Source of the DNA: Clostridia bacterium
GTDB lineage: Bacteria > Bacillota > Clostridia > Christensenellales > Aristaeellaceae
Reading direction: 5' to 3'
Length of the DNA stretch: 64,000 nucleotides
Assembly: GCA_017938695.1 (NCBI GenBank)
Contig: JAGBBA010000031.1
Location: 62,001-126,000, forward strand
How positions within the stretch are numbered: position 1 is the stretch's first letter; every line of letters begins with the position of its first letter. The notes beneath the pieces are model-generated. The model saw nothing but the letters and a program-made list of their open reading frames with translations, made no database searches and was not told the DNA's origin. The translations under genes and the position numbers were made by a program. Shown here piece by piece: positions 53,665 through 61,515 of the stretch.

Positions 53665-54546
53665 GTGAACAAAAAGCAAAAGCGCGGTGTGCTGTTCGCC
53701 ATTCTGGCGGCGGCGTTCTATGCGCTGAATTCACCGTTCTCCAAGCTGCTGCTGCACCGGGTGTCGCCCACGATGATGGCGGCCTTCCTGTATCTGGGGG
53801 CAGGCCTGGGTATGGCCCTGATGCAGGCTATTGAAAGCAGCCGGGGGCTTGCTGCCAAAGAACAGAAACTAACCCGGAAGGAATTGCCGTATACCATCAG
53901 CATGGTGGTTCTTGATATTGCAGCCCCCATTGCGCTGATGATCGGCATCAGCAAAACATCGGCTGCCAATGCGTCGCTTTTGAATAATTTTGAGATCGTG
54001 GCAACCACGCTGATCGCCCTATTGGTGTTCAAAGAGGCCATTTCGAAGAAGCTGTGGCTGGGCATCGGGCTTGTTACGCTGTCCAGCATCATTCTTTCTG
54101 CTCAGGACATGAGCAGCCTGTCCTTCTCGGCTGGGTCGGCCTTTGTGCTGATCGCCTGCATCTGCTGGGGCTTTGAAAACAACTGCACGCGTATGCTGTC
54201 GTCGAAGAGCCCTGTGCAGATCGTGGTGATCAAGGGCATCTTCTCCGGCCTTGGGTCGCTGGTGATTACGTTGGTGATCGGCGAAAGCCTGCCGGATGTG
54301 TGGAGCATCCTGATGGCACTGGGGTTGGGATTCATTGCCTATGGCTTGTCCATCGTGTTTTACATCTACGCCCAGCGTGAACTGGGTGCGGCCAAAACCA
54401 GTGCGTACTATGCTGTGGCACCGTTTATCGGTGTGGCCCTGTCGCTGGTGATCTTCCTGGAAGTTCCCTCTTATAGCTTCTGGGCAGCACTGCTGATTAT
54501 GATCGCCGGTACATATTTCGTGACCGTGGCGGATCAAAACGGGTGA
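53665..54546 (+). CDS. EamA/DMT family transporter
   Basis: This 293-residue membrane protein has ten hydrophobic helices in two EamA repeats: residues about 5-145 (GVLFAILAAAFYALNSPFSK, ANASLLNNFEIVATTLIALL with VFKE) and 150-290 (ACICWGFENNCTRMLSSKSP, AYYAVAPFIGVALSLVIFLE). These proteins export or exchange small metabolites; substrate unknown. A GTG start is used, with GAGG 8 bases upstream. It is followed after 12 bases by the DUF3795-HAD gene, so they share a transcript. Confidence 0.92.
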   Translation: MNKKQKRGVLFAILAAAFYALNSPFSKLLLHRVSPTMMAAFLYLGAGLGMALMQAIESSRGLAAKEQKLTRKELPYTISMVVLDIAAPIALMIGISKTSAANASLLNNFEIVATTLIALLVFKEAISKKLWLGIGLVTLSSIILSAQDMSSLSFSAGSAFVLIACICWGFENNCTRMLSSKSPVQIVVIKGIFSGLGSLVITLVIGESLPDVWSILMALGLGFIAYGLSIVFYIYAQRELGAAKTSAYYAVAPFIGVALSLVIFLEVPSYSFWAALLIMIAGTYFVTVADQNG

Positions 54547-54558
54547 GGAGGCAGCCTG

Positions 54559-55638
54559 ATGAACCTGGAACATATCACAGCCTGCGGCGAGTGCTGCACG
54601 GGCTGCGCGAAGCATCAGCAGGGCCAGTGTCCGGGCTGTATTGAAGCAGACGGCTACGTGCCCGAGTGGTCGCAGAGCGGTCGCTGCCGCGTGCATGCCT
54701 GTGCAAGGGCGCATGGTGTGCAGTTCTGCGGCGTGTGCCCGGAATTCCCGTGTGACAAACTGCATGAAATGATTTCCTGGAATCCGGATATTGCAGAGCA
54801 TCTGCGCAGTGTGGCGCGGCAAGTGGTACCCACGCTGTATCTCTCTGACCTGGACGGTACGCTTTTGCGGAGCGACCAGCACACATCAGCGTATACCAAC
54901 GAAACCATTAACCGCCTGGTGCAGCAGGGCATGAGGTTCACCTACGCTACGGCACGTTCGATCCATACAGCCAGCAAAGCGACCCAGGGCATGGACGCGG
55001 CTTTCCCGGTGATCGTGTACAACGGCGCGTTCATTCTGGATAACGCCACGGGCAAGGTGCTGCACGCCAATTTCTTCACGAAAGAGGAAGCGCAGGAAAT
55101 CCATACTGCATTGATGGAAGCTGGCGTTCAGTCCATCGTGTACAGTGTGGCGGACGGCAAGGAGCGCATGAGCTACATCCGGGAGAAGATGCATCCGGCA
55201 GGCAGGGCCTTCATGGATACACGCAAGGGTGACCTGCGGGATACGCCTGTCCACGCAGATGGAGAACTCCTGGCCGGGGATACATTCTACTTCACCTGTA
55301 TCGAAGATGTGAGCAAGCTGGAGCCGCTGCACGAGCTGTTCCGGGAGAAATACCGCTGCGTGTATTCAAAGGATATCTATTCTGATGCGCAGTGGCTGGA
55401 GATCATGCCCAAGGCGGCAACCAAGGCCAATGCAGCCAGGCAGCTGGCAAAGCTGCTGGGGTGCGAGCGTATCGTGGCCTTTGGTGACCATGTGAATGAT
55501 CTGGACATGTTTGCCATTGCGGACGAGTGCTACGCCGTGGGCAATGCCGTGCCGGAGCTGAAAGCAGCCGCCACAGCGGTGATCGGCACCAACGACGAGG
55601 ACGGCGTGGCGCACTGGCTGGATGAACATGCGAAGTAA
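54559..55638 (+). CDS. DUF3795-HAD fusion, Cof-type phosphatase
   Basis: This 359-residue protein has two parts. Residues 1 to about 90 are a Cys-rich DUF3795 domain (CGECCTGCAKHQQGQCPGCI, then CGVCPEFPCDKLHEMI), which may bind metal. Residues about 94-359 are a complete HAD-IIB (Cof) phosphatase: LYLSDLDGTLLRSDQHTSAY (nucleophile Asp), VIVYNGAFI, KAATKANAARQLAKLLGC, and FGDHVNDLDMFAIADE. The two are usually separate genes. HAD-IIB enzymes act on sugar or cofactor phosphates; the domain pairing hints at a redox- or metal-linked control, by inference. RBS GAGGAGGC. Confidence 0.85.
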   Translation: MNLEHITACGECCTGCAKHQQGQCPGCIEADGYVPEWSQSGRCRVHACARAHGVQFCGVCPEFPCDKLHEMISWNPDIAEHLRSVARQVVPTLYLSDLDGTLLRSDQHTSAYTNETINRLVQQGMRFTYATARSIHTASKATQGMDAAFPVIVYNGAFILDNATGKVLHANFFTKEEAQEIHTALMEAGVQSIVYSVADGKERMSYIREKMHPAGRAFMDTRKGDLRDTPVHADGELLAGDTFYFTCIEDVSKLEPLHELFREKYRCVYSKDIYSDAQWLEIMPKAATKANAARQLAKLLGCERIVAFGDHVNDLDMFAIADECYAVGNAVPELKAAATAVIGTNDEDGVAHWLDEHAK

Positions 55639-55643
55639 AAGAG

Positions 55644-55671
55644 AAAGACCATGCTATGTTGCATGGTCTTT
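55644..55671. terminator. Bidirectional terminator between HAD and TetM-like genes
   Basis: AAAGACCATGC / GCATGGTCTTT forms a perfect 11-bp stem with a 6-base loop between convergent genes. Confidence 0.85.
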
Positions 55672-55674
55672 TGC

Positions 55675-57618
55675 TTATTCCTCCCAGGAGGTGTGGGCAT
55701 AGTTGGGCACCTGATCCCAGGGGACAACGAAACCTGCCCCCTTGGCACAGAAGACGGAATCCGGCGAGTCATCGGCCAGGGGATTATAATTGGCGGCGGC
55801 GACGACTTCGTCGGTGTTGCGGCAGGGGGCGTAGCGGCTCATCCACACTTGCAGGGAGCCACGGCCGCGGGTGGCAGCCATGAAATCCTCCTGCCAGGCA
55901 GAAAACACGGAGAAAACCGCTTCGCCGCGCAGCATCACCGTATCGCCGTCGTATTCCGGCGGCTCCACCTGGGCCTGCATGCGGTTCAGCGCACCGGCCA
56001 GCGCGCCGTATTGCTCGCTGGGCGCAGCAATGGCAAAACCGCAGATGGGCTCCAGCAGCACGGACCGGGCGTGCATCAGCGCATTGCGGATGCCCCTGTA
56101 CACGGCCTGGCGGAAGTCGCCGCCCTCGGTGTGCTTGAGATGCGCGCGGCCGGCCAGCAGCTCGATGCACACGTCGGTCAGGGGCGCACCGGTCAGCACG
56201 CCCTTGTGCTGCTTTTCGGACACATGCCCGGCGATCAGCCGCTGCCAGTTCAGGGCCAGGTCATCCACATGGCACAGGCTGCGGAAGGTGACGCCGCTGC
56301 CGGGGGCCGTAGGCACAATGCGGAGCATCACCTCGGCATAGTGGCGCAGGGGTTCGTAGTGCCCCCAGCCGATGGCAGGGGCGGCCACCGTTTCCTGATA
56401 CAAAACGCGGCAGGGGCCGAAGGAAACAGCATAGCCGTATCGCTCCTGAAGCAGCTGGCGCAGCACCTCCAGCTGAATTTTACCCATCACATGTACGGAA
56501 ATGCGGCCAGCGGTTTCGGCAACAGCCAGGGACGGGTCTTCGTCCTCGAGAATGCGCAACGCCTGCATCATGCGGTAGGCAGGGACGGCCTTCTCGTCCC
56601 ACAGCACATCGGAGGCCATCATGGGCACCGTGCGGAAGATGTTGGCACCGTCCATGCCGATGCGGTCGCCAGGTTTGAGGCCCTCCAACCCGGGAATGGC
56701 CACGATATCGCCAGCGGCAGCCAAGTCGGTGGCATGGTACTTCTCACCATGGTAGATGCGCAGTTCATTGACCTTGACAGGACCGCCGGGCAGGGGCAGC
56801 TCGTCCTTCACCCGAAGCGAGCCTGAGAGCAGCTTGATAAAGCAGAGCCGCACGCCCTGGGCATCGTGGCGCACCTGGTAGCACTGGGCCGTCAGGGGTT
56901 CGCTGATGCGATCGGCATAGTTGGTGGCGGTCAGTGCGGTGAAGTGGCTGAGAAACGCCTCCACGCCAATACCTTCCAGCGCGGAACCGGCCATCACAGG
57001 GAAGCACTTGCGCTCCTTGATCTGCTGGAGAAGCGATGCATGCCACATATCAGGATCGTAGCCGGTGGAGAACAATGCGTCCAGCAGGGCTTCATCCTGG
57101 GTGGCAACAGCTTCCTGCAAGGGTTCATCCATTTCGCCGGTCATCTGATAGCTGCGCAGGTCGAGGACATCAGCCGACAGCCGCTTGTGCATCTGGGCGA
57201 TGACGGCATCCGGGTCGGCACCGGTGCGGTCGATCTTGTTCAAAAAGAGGAAAACCGGAACATGGTAGCTTTCCAGCAACCGCCACACGGTTTCAGTATG
57301 GCTCTGTACGCCCTCGGCGCAGGAAACCACCAGAATGGCGTAGTCCATGACAGATACGGCGCGCTCCATCTCGGTGGAGAAGTCCACGTGGCCCGGGGTA
57401 TCCAGCCAGTAGACGGTATCGTCGCCCAGCTGGAAGCATGCTTGTCCGGAAAAAATGGTGATGCCGCGCTGCTTTTCCAGGGGATGGGTATCAAGAAAGG
57501 CATCCTGATGATCCACACGGCCCAGGCTGCGGATGGCGCGGGAAAGATACAGCACGCGCTCGGAAAAGGTGGTTTTGCCTGCATCCACATGGGCCAGAAT
57601 GCCAACGGTATTCTTCAT
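55675..57618 (-). CDS. TetM/EF-G-like ribosomal protection GTPase
   Basis: This 647-residue protein is a translational GTPase of the TetM/TetO class: G1 GILAHVDAGKTTFSE, switch region LEKQRGITIFSGQACF, G3 WLDTPGHVDFSTEMERAVSV, G4 FLNKIDRTGAD, and EF-G-like domains II-V to the end, with FCAKGAGFVVPWDQVPNYAH, a tail resembling TetM domain V. Classical TetM has a canonical GHVDAGKTTLTE and is usually mobile; here the motifs vary and no mobile genes are near. It could protect ribosomes against tetracyclines or act on another stalled state. Start ATG with GGAGGATGAACC ahead. Confidence 0.87.
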   Translation of the reverse strand: MKNTVGILAHVDAGKTTFSERVLYLSRAIRSLGRVDHQDAFLDTHPLEKQRGITIFSGQACFQLGDDTVYWLDTPGHVDFSTEMERAVSVMDYAILVVSCAEGVQSHTETVWRLLESYHVPVFLFLNKIDRTGADPDAVIAQMHKRLSADVLDLRSYQMTGEMDEPLQEAVATQDEALLDALFSTGYDPDMWHASLLQQIKERKCFPVMAGSALEGIGVEAFLSHFTALTATNYADRISEPLTAQCYQVRHDAQGVRLCFIKLLSGSLRVKDELPLPGGPVKVNELRIYHGEKYHATDLAAAGDIVAIPGLEGLKPGDRIGMDGANIFRTVPMMASDVLWDEKAVPAYRMMQALRILEDEDPSLAVAETAGRISVHVMGKIQLEVLRQLLQERYGYAVSFGPCRVLYQETVAAPAIGWGHYEPLRHYAEVMLRIVPTAPGSGVTFRSLCHVDDLALNWQRLIAGHVSEKQHKGVLTGAPLTDVCIELLAGRAHLKHTEGGDFRQAVYRGIRNALMHARSVLLEPICGFAIAAPSEQYGALAGALNRMQAQVEPPEYDGDTVMLRGEAVFSVFSAWQEDFMAATRGRGSLQVWMSRYAPCRNTDEVVAAANYNPLADDSPDSVFCAKGAGFVVPWDQVPNYAHTSWEE

Positions 57619-57640
57619 GGTTCATCCTCCTAATGCTACC

Positions 57641-57689
57641 AGTATAAGGACGGGGAGGCTTGCGTGTCAAGCGGCAAACGTGGTATGAT
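57641..57689. promoter_or_regulatory. Overlapping divergent promoters of the TetM-like and GH2 genes
   Basis: On the minus strand TTGACA (57670-57665) and TATACT (57646-57641) are 18 bases apart, toward the TetM-like gene; the leader is only about 15 bases. On the plus strand TTGCGT (57660-57665) and TATGAT (57684-57689) are 18 bases apart, toward the GH2 gene. The -35 boxes overlap by a base. Confidence 0.6.
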
Positions 57690-57709
57690 AGGGAAAAGGA
57701 TGTGAGGTT

Positions 57710-59308
57710 ATGTCCTGGATGAACGAATACCCCCGTCCGCAATTGAAGCGGGCGAGCTTTTTCTGTCTGAATGGCGAATGGATGCTGGACGAACAGAAGG
57801 TGCAGGTGCCTTTTCCGCCCCAGAGCAAGCTTTCCGGCTATCAGGGTCAGGTGAAGGACATGCTAACCTATGTAAAGACCTTTAGGCTCCCGGAAGGTTT
57901 TGTGCCGGAGAGCTATCGCCTGCGGCTGCACTTTGGCGCGGTGGATCAGATTGCCGACGTGTTCCTGAACGGGCGACCTGTGGCCCATCATGAGGGCGGC
58001 TATCTGCCCTTCTGGGCGGATGTGACTGATCTGATGAAACCCGGAGAGAATGAGCTTGTAGTGGCGGTGCTGGATGCGCTGGATCACGACTATCCCTATG
58101 GCAAGCAGTGCAAAAAGCGCGGCGGCATGTGGTACACGCCGGTCAGCGGCATCTGGCAGACGGTGTGGATGGAGGCTGTGCCGCCCAAGTGCATTGAGTC
58201 CGTCAAGATTACGCCTGATTTGACAGGTGTCACACTGGAGGTGGCATCGGCCAGCAGCATGGTTACCATTGAGGTGTCGGATGTGACGCGGATCACGGCG
58301 GTATCAGGCAGGCCGGTGCGCATCGAGATCCCTGCGCCCCATTGGTGGACGGTGGAGGATCCATATCTGTACACGCTGCGCATCACTGCCGGGCAGGATG
58401 TGGTGGAGAGCTACTTTGCCCTGCGCACGGTGGAGATCAAGGGCAACCGCATTCTGCTGAACGGCGAGCCCGTGTTTCTGCACGGCGTGCTGGACCAGGG
58501 GTACTTCCAGGATGGCATCTTTCTGCCGGAGAACCCCAGCGGTTTTGCTGACGATGTGCTACGCATGAAGGAGCTGGGCTTCAACATGCTGCGCAAGCAT
58601 ATCAAGGTGGAGCCGGAAACCTTCTACTATGCCTGTGACCGCCTGGGCATGCTGGTTTTGCAGGACATGGTGAACAGCGGCCCATACAGCTTCTTGCTGG
58701 ATACCGCCCTGCCCACCATCGGCTGGCTGACGCGTCCGCTGCTGCCGGCGGGGGACAAGCGCAAGCGAATTTTCGAGCAGCACGCGCTGGATACGCAGAA
58801 GCATCTGTACAATCACCCTTGTGTGATCGGATACACCATCTTTAACGAGGGCTGGGGCCAGTTTGACACGGAGCGGCTGTACGATCTGCTGAAAGCTGCT
58901 GATCCCACGCGCTTCTACGATGCGGCTTCCGGCTGGTTCATACCCGGTGAAACGGATGTGGACAGCGTGCACGTGTACTTCCGCAACAAGAAGATGACGC
59001 CTGGCAAGCGACCCATGCTGCTTAGCGAATGCGGCGGTTATACACGGCCCATTGCAGGGCATCTGTTCCAGCCGGATGCCAAGTACGGCTATGGCAAGAC
59101 CGATTCGGAAGATGCCCTGACGGAAAAGATCATGCAGATGTACCAGGAGATGGTCATCCCGGCTATTCCACAGGGCTTGTGTGGCGTGGTGTACACCCAG
59201 CTTAGCGATGTGGAGGACGAGATCAACGGCCTGTACACCTACGACCGGCAGGTGTGCAAGGTGGACAAGGACAAGCTGGCAGCGTTCATCAAAATCGTCA
59301 GAATATAA
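57710..59308 (+). CDS. GH2 family glycoside hydrolase
   Basis: This 532-residue enzyme has the GH2 order: sugar-binding domain (residues about 10-160, YRLRLHFGAVDQIADVFLNG, EGGYLPFWADVTDLM), a beta-sandwich (to about 240), then the barrel (LRKHIKVEPETFYYACDRLG). Catalytic residues fit the family: acid/base Glu in YTIFNEGWGQFDTER and nucleophile Glu in RPMLLSECGGYTR. It is short and lacks C-terminal domains of beta-galactosidases; it resembles beta-glucuronidase-type or mannosidase-type small GH2. No signal peptide, so it is cytoplasmic. It has its own terminator. Specific substrate undetermined. Confidence 0.9.
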   Translation: MSWMNEYPRPQLKRASFFCLNGEWMLDEQKVQVPFPPQSKLSGYQGQVKDMLTYVKTFRLPEGFVPESYRLRLHFGAVDQIADVFLNGRPVAHHEGGYLPFWADVTDLMKPGENELVVAVLDALDHDYPYGKQCKKRGGMWYTPVSGIWQTVWMEAVPPKCIESVKITPDLTGVTLEVASASSMVTIEVSDVTRITAVSGRPVRIEIPAPHWWTVEDPYLYTLRITAGQDVVESYFALRTVEIKGNRILLNGEPVFLHGVLDQGYFQDGIFLPENPSGFADDVLRMKELGFNMLRKHIKVEPETFYYACDRLGMLVLQDMVNSGPYSFLLDTALPTIGWLTRPLLPAGDKRKRIFEQHALDTQKHLYNHPCVIGYTIFNEGWGQFDTERLYDLLKAADPTRFYDAASGWFIPGETDVDSVHVYFRNKKMTPGKRPMLLSECGGYTRPIAGHLFQPDAKYGYGKTDSEDALTEKIMQMYQEMVIPAIPQGLCGVVYTQLSDVEDEINGLYTYDRQVCKVDKDKLAAFIKIVRI

Positions 59309-59311
59309 AAC

Positions 59312-59345
59312 AACCGCCCGGAACCGTGCTTGGTTCCGGGCGGTT
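59312..59345 (+). terminator. Intrinsic terminator after the GH2 gene
   Basis: AACCGCCCGGAACC / GGTTCCGGGCGGTT is a perfect 14-bp stem with a 6-base loop, followed by ATTCTGTT. Confidence 0.85.
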
Positions 59346-59348
59346 ATT

Positions 59349-59490
59349 CTGTTGGCAAAACTCAGGAGGTGTCGGAGGCGCCGCAGCACCTCTGACTGCA
59401 ATCGTATCCGCCGGGGTTCCCGGCGGGGCGTTTTCCGCTTGCGAAAAACTTTCCTTACGCGGAGGAACGGCCGTGGGCTTTAGCCAACAG
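59349..59490 (+). repeat. Small element with terminal inverted repeats, carrying dispersed repeat copy 2
   Basis: CTGTTGGC (59349-59356) and GCCAACAG (59483-59490) are perfect 8-bp terminal inverted repeats, extended by AAA with one mismatch, around a 142-base non-coding unit. Inside, 59395-59458 matches the repeat at 53073-53142, with hairpin CCGCCGGG/CCCGGCGG (59408-59426) and a GTTTTC-type second hairpin. The size and ends are MITE-like. Confidence 0.65.
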
Positions 59491-59507
59491 TGACGAAGTG
59501 CAATGCT

Positions 59508-59535
59508 CAACAAAGTGCCTATCGCCACTTTGTTG
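59508..59535. terminator. Hairpin after the ATP-grasp gene
   Basis: CAACAAAGTG / CACTTTGTTG is a perfect 10-bp stem with an 8-base loop, 13 bases after the ATP-grasp stop on the minus strand. There is no U-tract, so termination is uncertain. Confidence 0.5.
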
Positions 59536-59547
59536 AAAGCGAAGCGT

Positions 59548-60741
59548 TTACCACGTTTCGCAGGCATCCTTGTAGAACTCGTCCATCGCTTCCTTGGTGG
59601 GGAAGTTGGCAACGAACATCTGGTTGCCCATGGCACCGGAGAGCGCGTCGGGGATGCGGCTCACCATGCGCATCTGGCTGCGGTACTTGGCCAGCAGCTC
59701 CTCGCGGGAAAGCTTGAAGTTCTTGCCGTCGCGGCGGCCGGCAAAGGCGCAGAAGTTCTTTTCGCCGCAGGGCTTGAGGGTGGAATCGTAGGCGATCATA
59801 TCAGCGTAGATCTTATACACGTCGGTGGAGTTGGCGAAGTTCATCATGTCCGGGGAGAAGCCGCCGCAGGGGCGCATGTTGACCTCCAGGGCCACCACGT
59901 CGCCCTTCTTGCCCATGTGGGGATGATCGGCGGTCAGGCGGAAGAACTCGAAGTGCACAAAGCGGTTCTTCACGCCAAAGGACTTCACCGTGGCGCGGCC
60001 AGCCTTGCGGGTGTCCTCGGGCAGCTCGTTCACGATGTAGTAGATGGAGTTATCGCCGGTGTTCACCACATCCATGATGGAGTTTGGGGTCACGTTGCCG
60101 GTTTCGAAGATGGGCTCGCCCTTGCTGTCGATGATGGCGTCGTAGCTGTTCACCTCAGCGGTGATGAACTCCTCCATGATGTAGCTCACATGGGGATCCT
60201 TCTCGGACAGGAAGGCGCGCAGCTCGTCGTCATTCTTCAGCTTGAAGGTGCTGGAGGCACCCACGCCGTTGTCGGGCTTGACGATGACGGGCCAGTTGAC
60301 CTGGTCGATGAACTTCTTGCAGCCATCGAAGTCATCCACGATGTGATACCGGGCGGTGGGGATGCCCACGGCCTGGTAGTAGGGCTTCATCTTGGACTTG
60401 TACTTGATGCGCTCCATGTCCTCCACCTGGAAGCCGGAGGTGATATGGAAGTCAGTGCGCAGCATGGCGTCGCGCTCCAGCCAGTATTCGTTGTTGCTTT
60501 CCAGCCAGTCGATGCGGCCGTACTTGCTGATGAAGAACGCCACGGCGCGGTAGACTTCGTCGTAGTTCTCCATGGAGGAAACCTTGTAGTATTCATGCAG
60601 GTTCTGCTTCAATTCGGGCAGCAGGGTGTCGTAGGGCTGGTCGCCCACGCCCAGCACACGCAGGCCGTTATCCTTCAGGTGCTTGCAGAACTGCCAGTAG
60701 TTGGTGGGGAAGTTGGGGGAGATGAACACAAAATTCTTCAT
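59548..60741 (-). CDS. ATP-grasp ligase of unknown substrate
   Basis: This 397-residue protein has an ATP-grasp fold: a Rossmann-like start (NFVFISPNFPTNYWQFCKHL), the ATP-binding loop WPVIVKPDNGVGASSTFKL, an adenine-side segment SYIMEEFITAEVNSYDAI, and the Mg-binding end VVALEVNMRPCGGFSPDMM. Such enzymes join a carboxylate to an amine or thiol through an acyl-phosphate, as in carbamoyl phosphate synthase and D-Ala-D-Ala ligase relatives. Its substrate is unknown. It lies downstream of two esterase genes with 15-base spacing, suggesting one small-molecule pathway. GGAAGAAAC precedes the ATG. Confidence 0.88.
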   Translation of the reverse strand: MKNFVFISPNFPTNYWQFCKHLKDNGLRVLGVGDQPYDTLLPELKQNLHEYYKVSSMENYDEVYRAVAFFISKYGRIDWLESNNEYWLERDAMLRTDFHITSGFQVEDMERIKYKSKMKPYYQAVGIPTARYHIVDDFDGCKKFIDQVNWPVIVKPDNGVGASSTFKLKNDDELRAFLSEKDPHVSYIMEEFITAEVNSYDAIIDSKGEPIFETGNVTPNSIMDVVNTGDNSIYYIVNELPEDTRKAGRATVKSFGVKNRFVHFEFFRLTADHPHMGKKGDVVALEVNMRPCGGFSPDMMNFANSTDVYKIYADMIAYDSTLKPCGEKNFCAFAGRRDGKNFKLSREELLAKYRSQMRMVSRIPDALSGAMGNQMFVANFPTKEAMDEFYKDACETW

Positions 60742-60756
60742 GATGTTTCTTCCTTT

Positions 60757-61503
60757 TTACAGAATGTGAGGGATGTGGTATTCCGCCTGGCGGTACCACC
60801 AGTCCCAGTCGTGGGCTACGTCGTAGCCCCAGATGTCGAACCACACGCCAATGCCCTTGTTTTCACAAATGCGCTTGAGGTGGAAGGTGGTGTCGGGCAT
60901 TTCCCAGGCACCCTGGCCCACCACGATCACGGCCTTGTGGTCGTTGTACTGGCGGATGTAGGGATGGTCGCTGGCCATGCCGCCCAGGTAGTGCACGGGG
61001 CTGTTGCGGTACACTTCCTCGTCCATGTAGCCGGGGAAGCCGTAGGCGGAATCGTAGATGCCGGACAGGGCCAGCAGGCCGTCGAATACATCGGGGTAGC
61101 GGAAGTACAGGTTGGCGGCATGGGTGGCACCCAGGCTGCAGCCGAAGGTGATGATGCCCGGCGTGCCGGTCCAGCCGTTGCGATCGTTGGTCATGGACTG
61201 GATGAAGGGCACCACCTCGTTGCGGATGTAGGCCATCCACTGCTCGTGGCGGCGGATGCGCCAGTAGGCCTCATGGGTGGCGGAGTAGGTCTCCTTGTCC
61301 ATGGTGTCGATGGCGAAGACCATGCACTGGCCGCTTTCGATCCAGGGGGCCCAGACATCGGTCATCTTGTAGTTCTCAAAATCGAAAAAGCGTCCGTCCT
61401 GGCAGGGGATGAACAGCACCGGGCGGCCGGAATGCCCCCAGACCTTGATCTCCATATCCCTGCCCAGGGAGGGGCTGTACCATTTGGTGTAATAGGTCTG
61501 CAT
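60757..61503 (-). CDS. Esterase-like alpha/beta hydrolase
   Basis: This 248-residue protein has the fold of esterase D/Fes-type hydrolases: LGRDMEIKVWGHSGRPVLFI, the nucleophile elbow TFGCSLGATHAANLYFRYPD (Ser in GCSLG), and a late acid/His region GIGVWFDIWGYDVAHDWDWW where H could be the catalytic histidine. It is soluble, with no signal peptide. Acts on an unknown ester. It is the middle gene of three, 12 bases after the second esterase and 15 before the ATP-grasp gene. Its family shows aromatic-rich clefts (DWDWWYRQAEYH). Confidence 0.85.
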   Translation of the reverse strand: MQTYYTKWYSPSLGRDMEIKVWGHSGRPVLFIPCQDGRFFDFENYKMTDVWAPWIESGQCMVFAIDTMDKETYSATHEAYWRIRRHEQWMAYIRNEVVPFIQSMTNDRNGWTGTPGIITFGCSLGATHAANLYFRYPDVFDGLLALSGIYDSAYGFPGYMDEEVYRNSPVHYLGGMASDHPYIRQYNDHKAVIVVGQGAWEMPDTTFHLKRICENKGIGVWFDIWGYDVAHDWDWWYRQAEYHIPHIL

Positions 61504-61515
61504 GTGTATCCTCCG

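Noticed and set aside
55675..57618. Acquired tetracycline resistance gene
   Set aside because: No mobile-element genes are near and the motifs differ from mobile TetM; only family-level similarity can be claimed.
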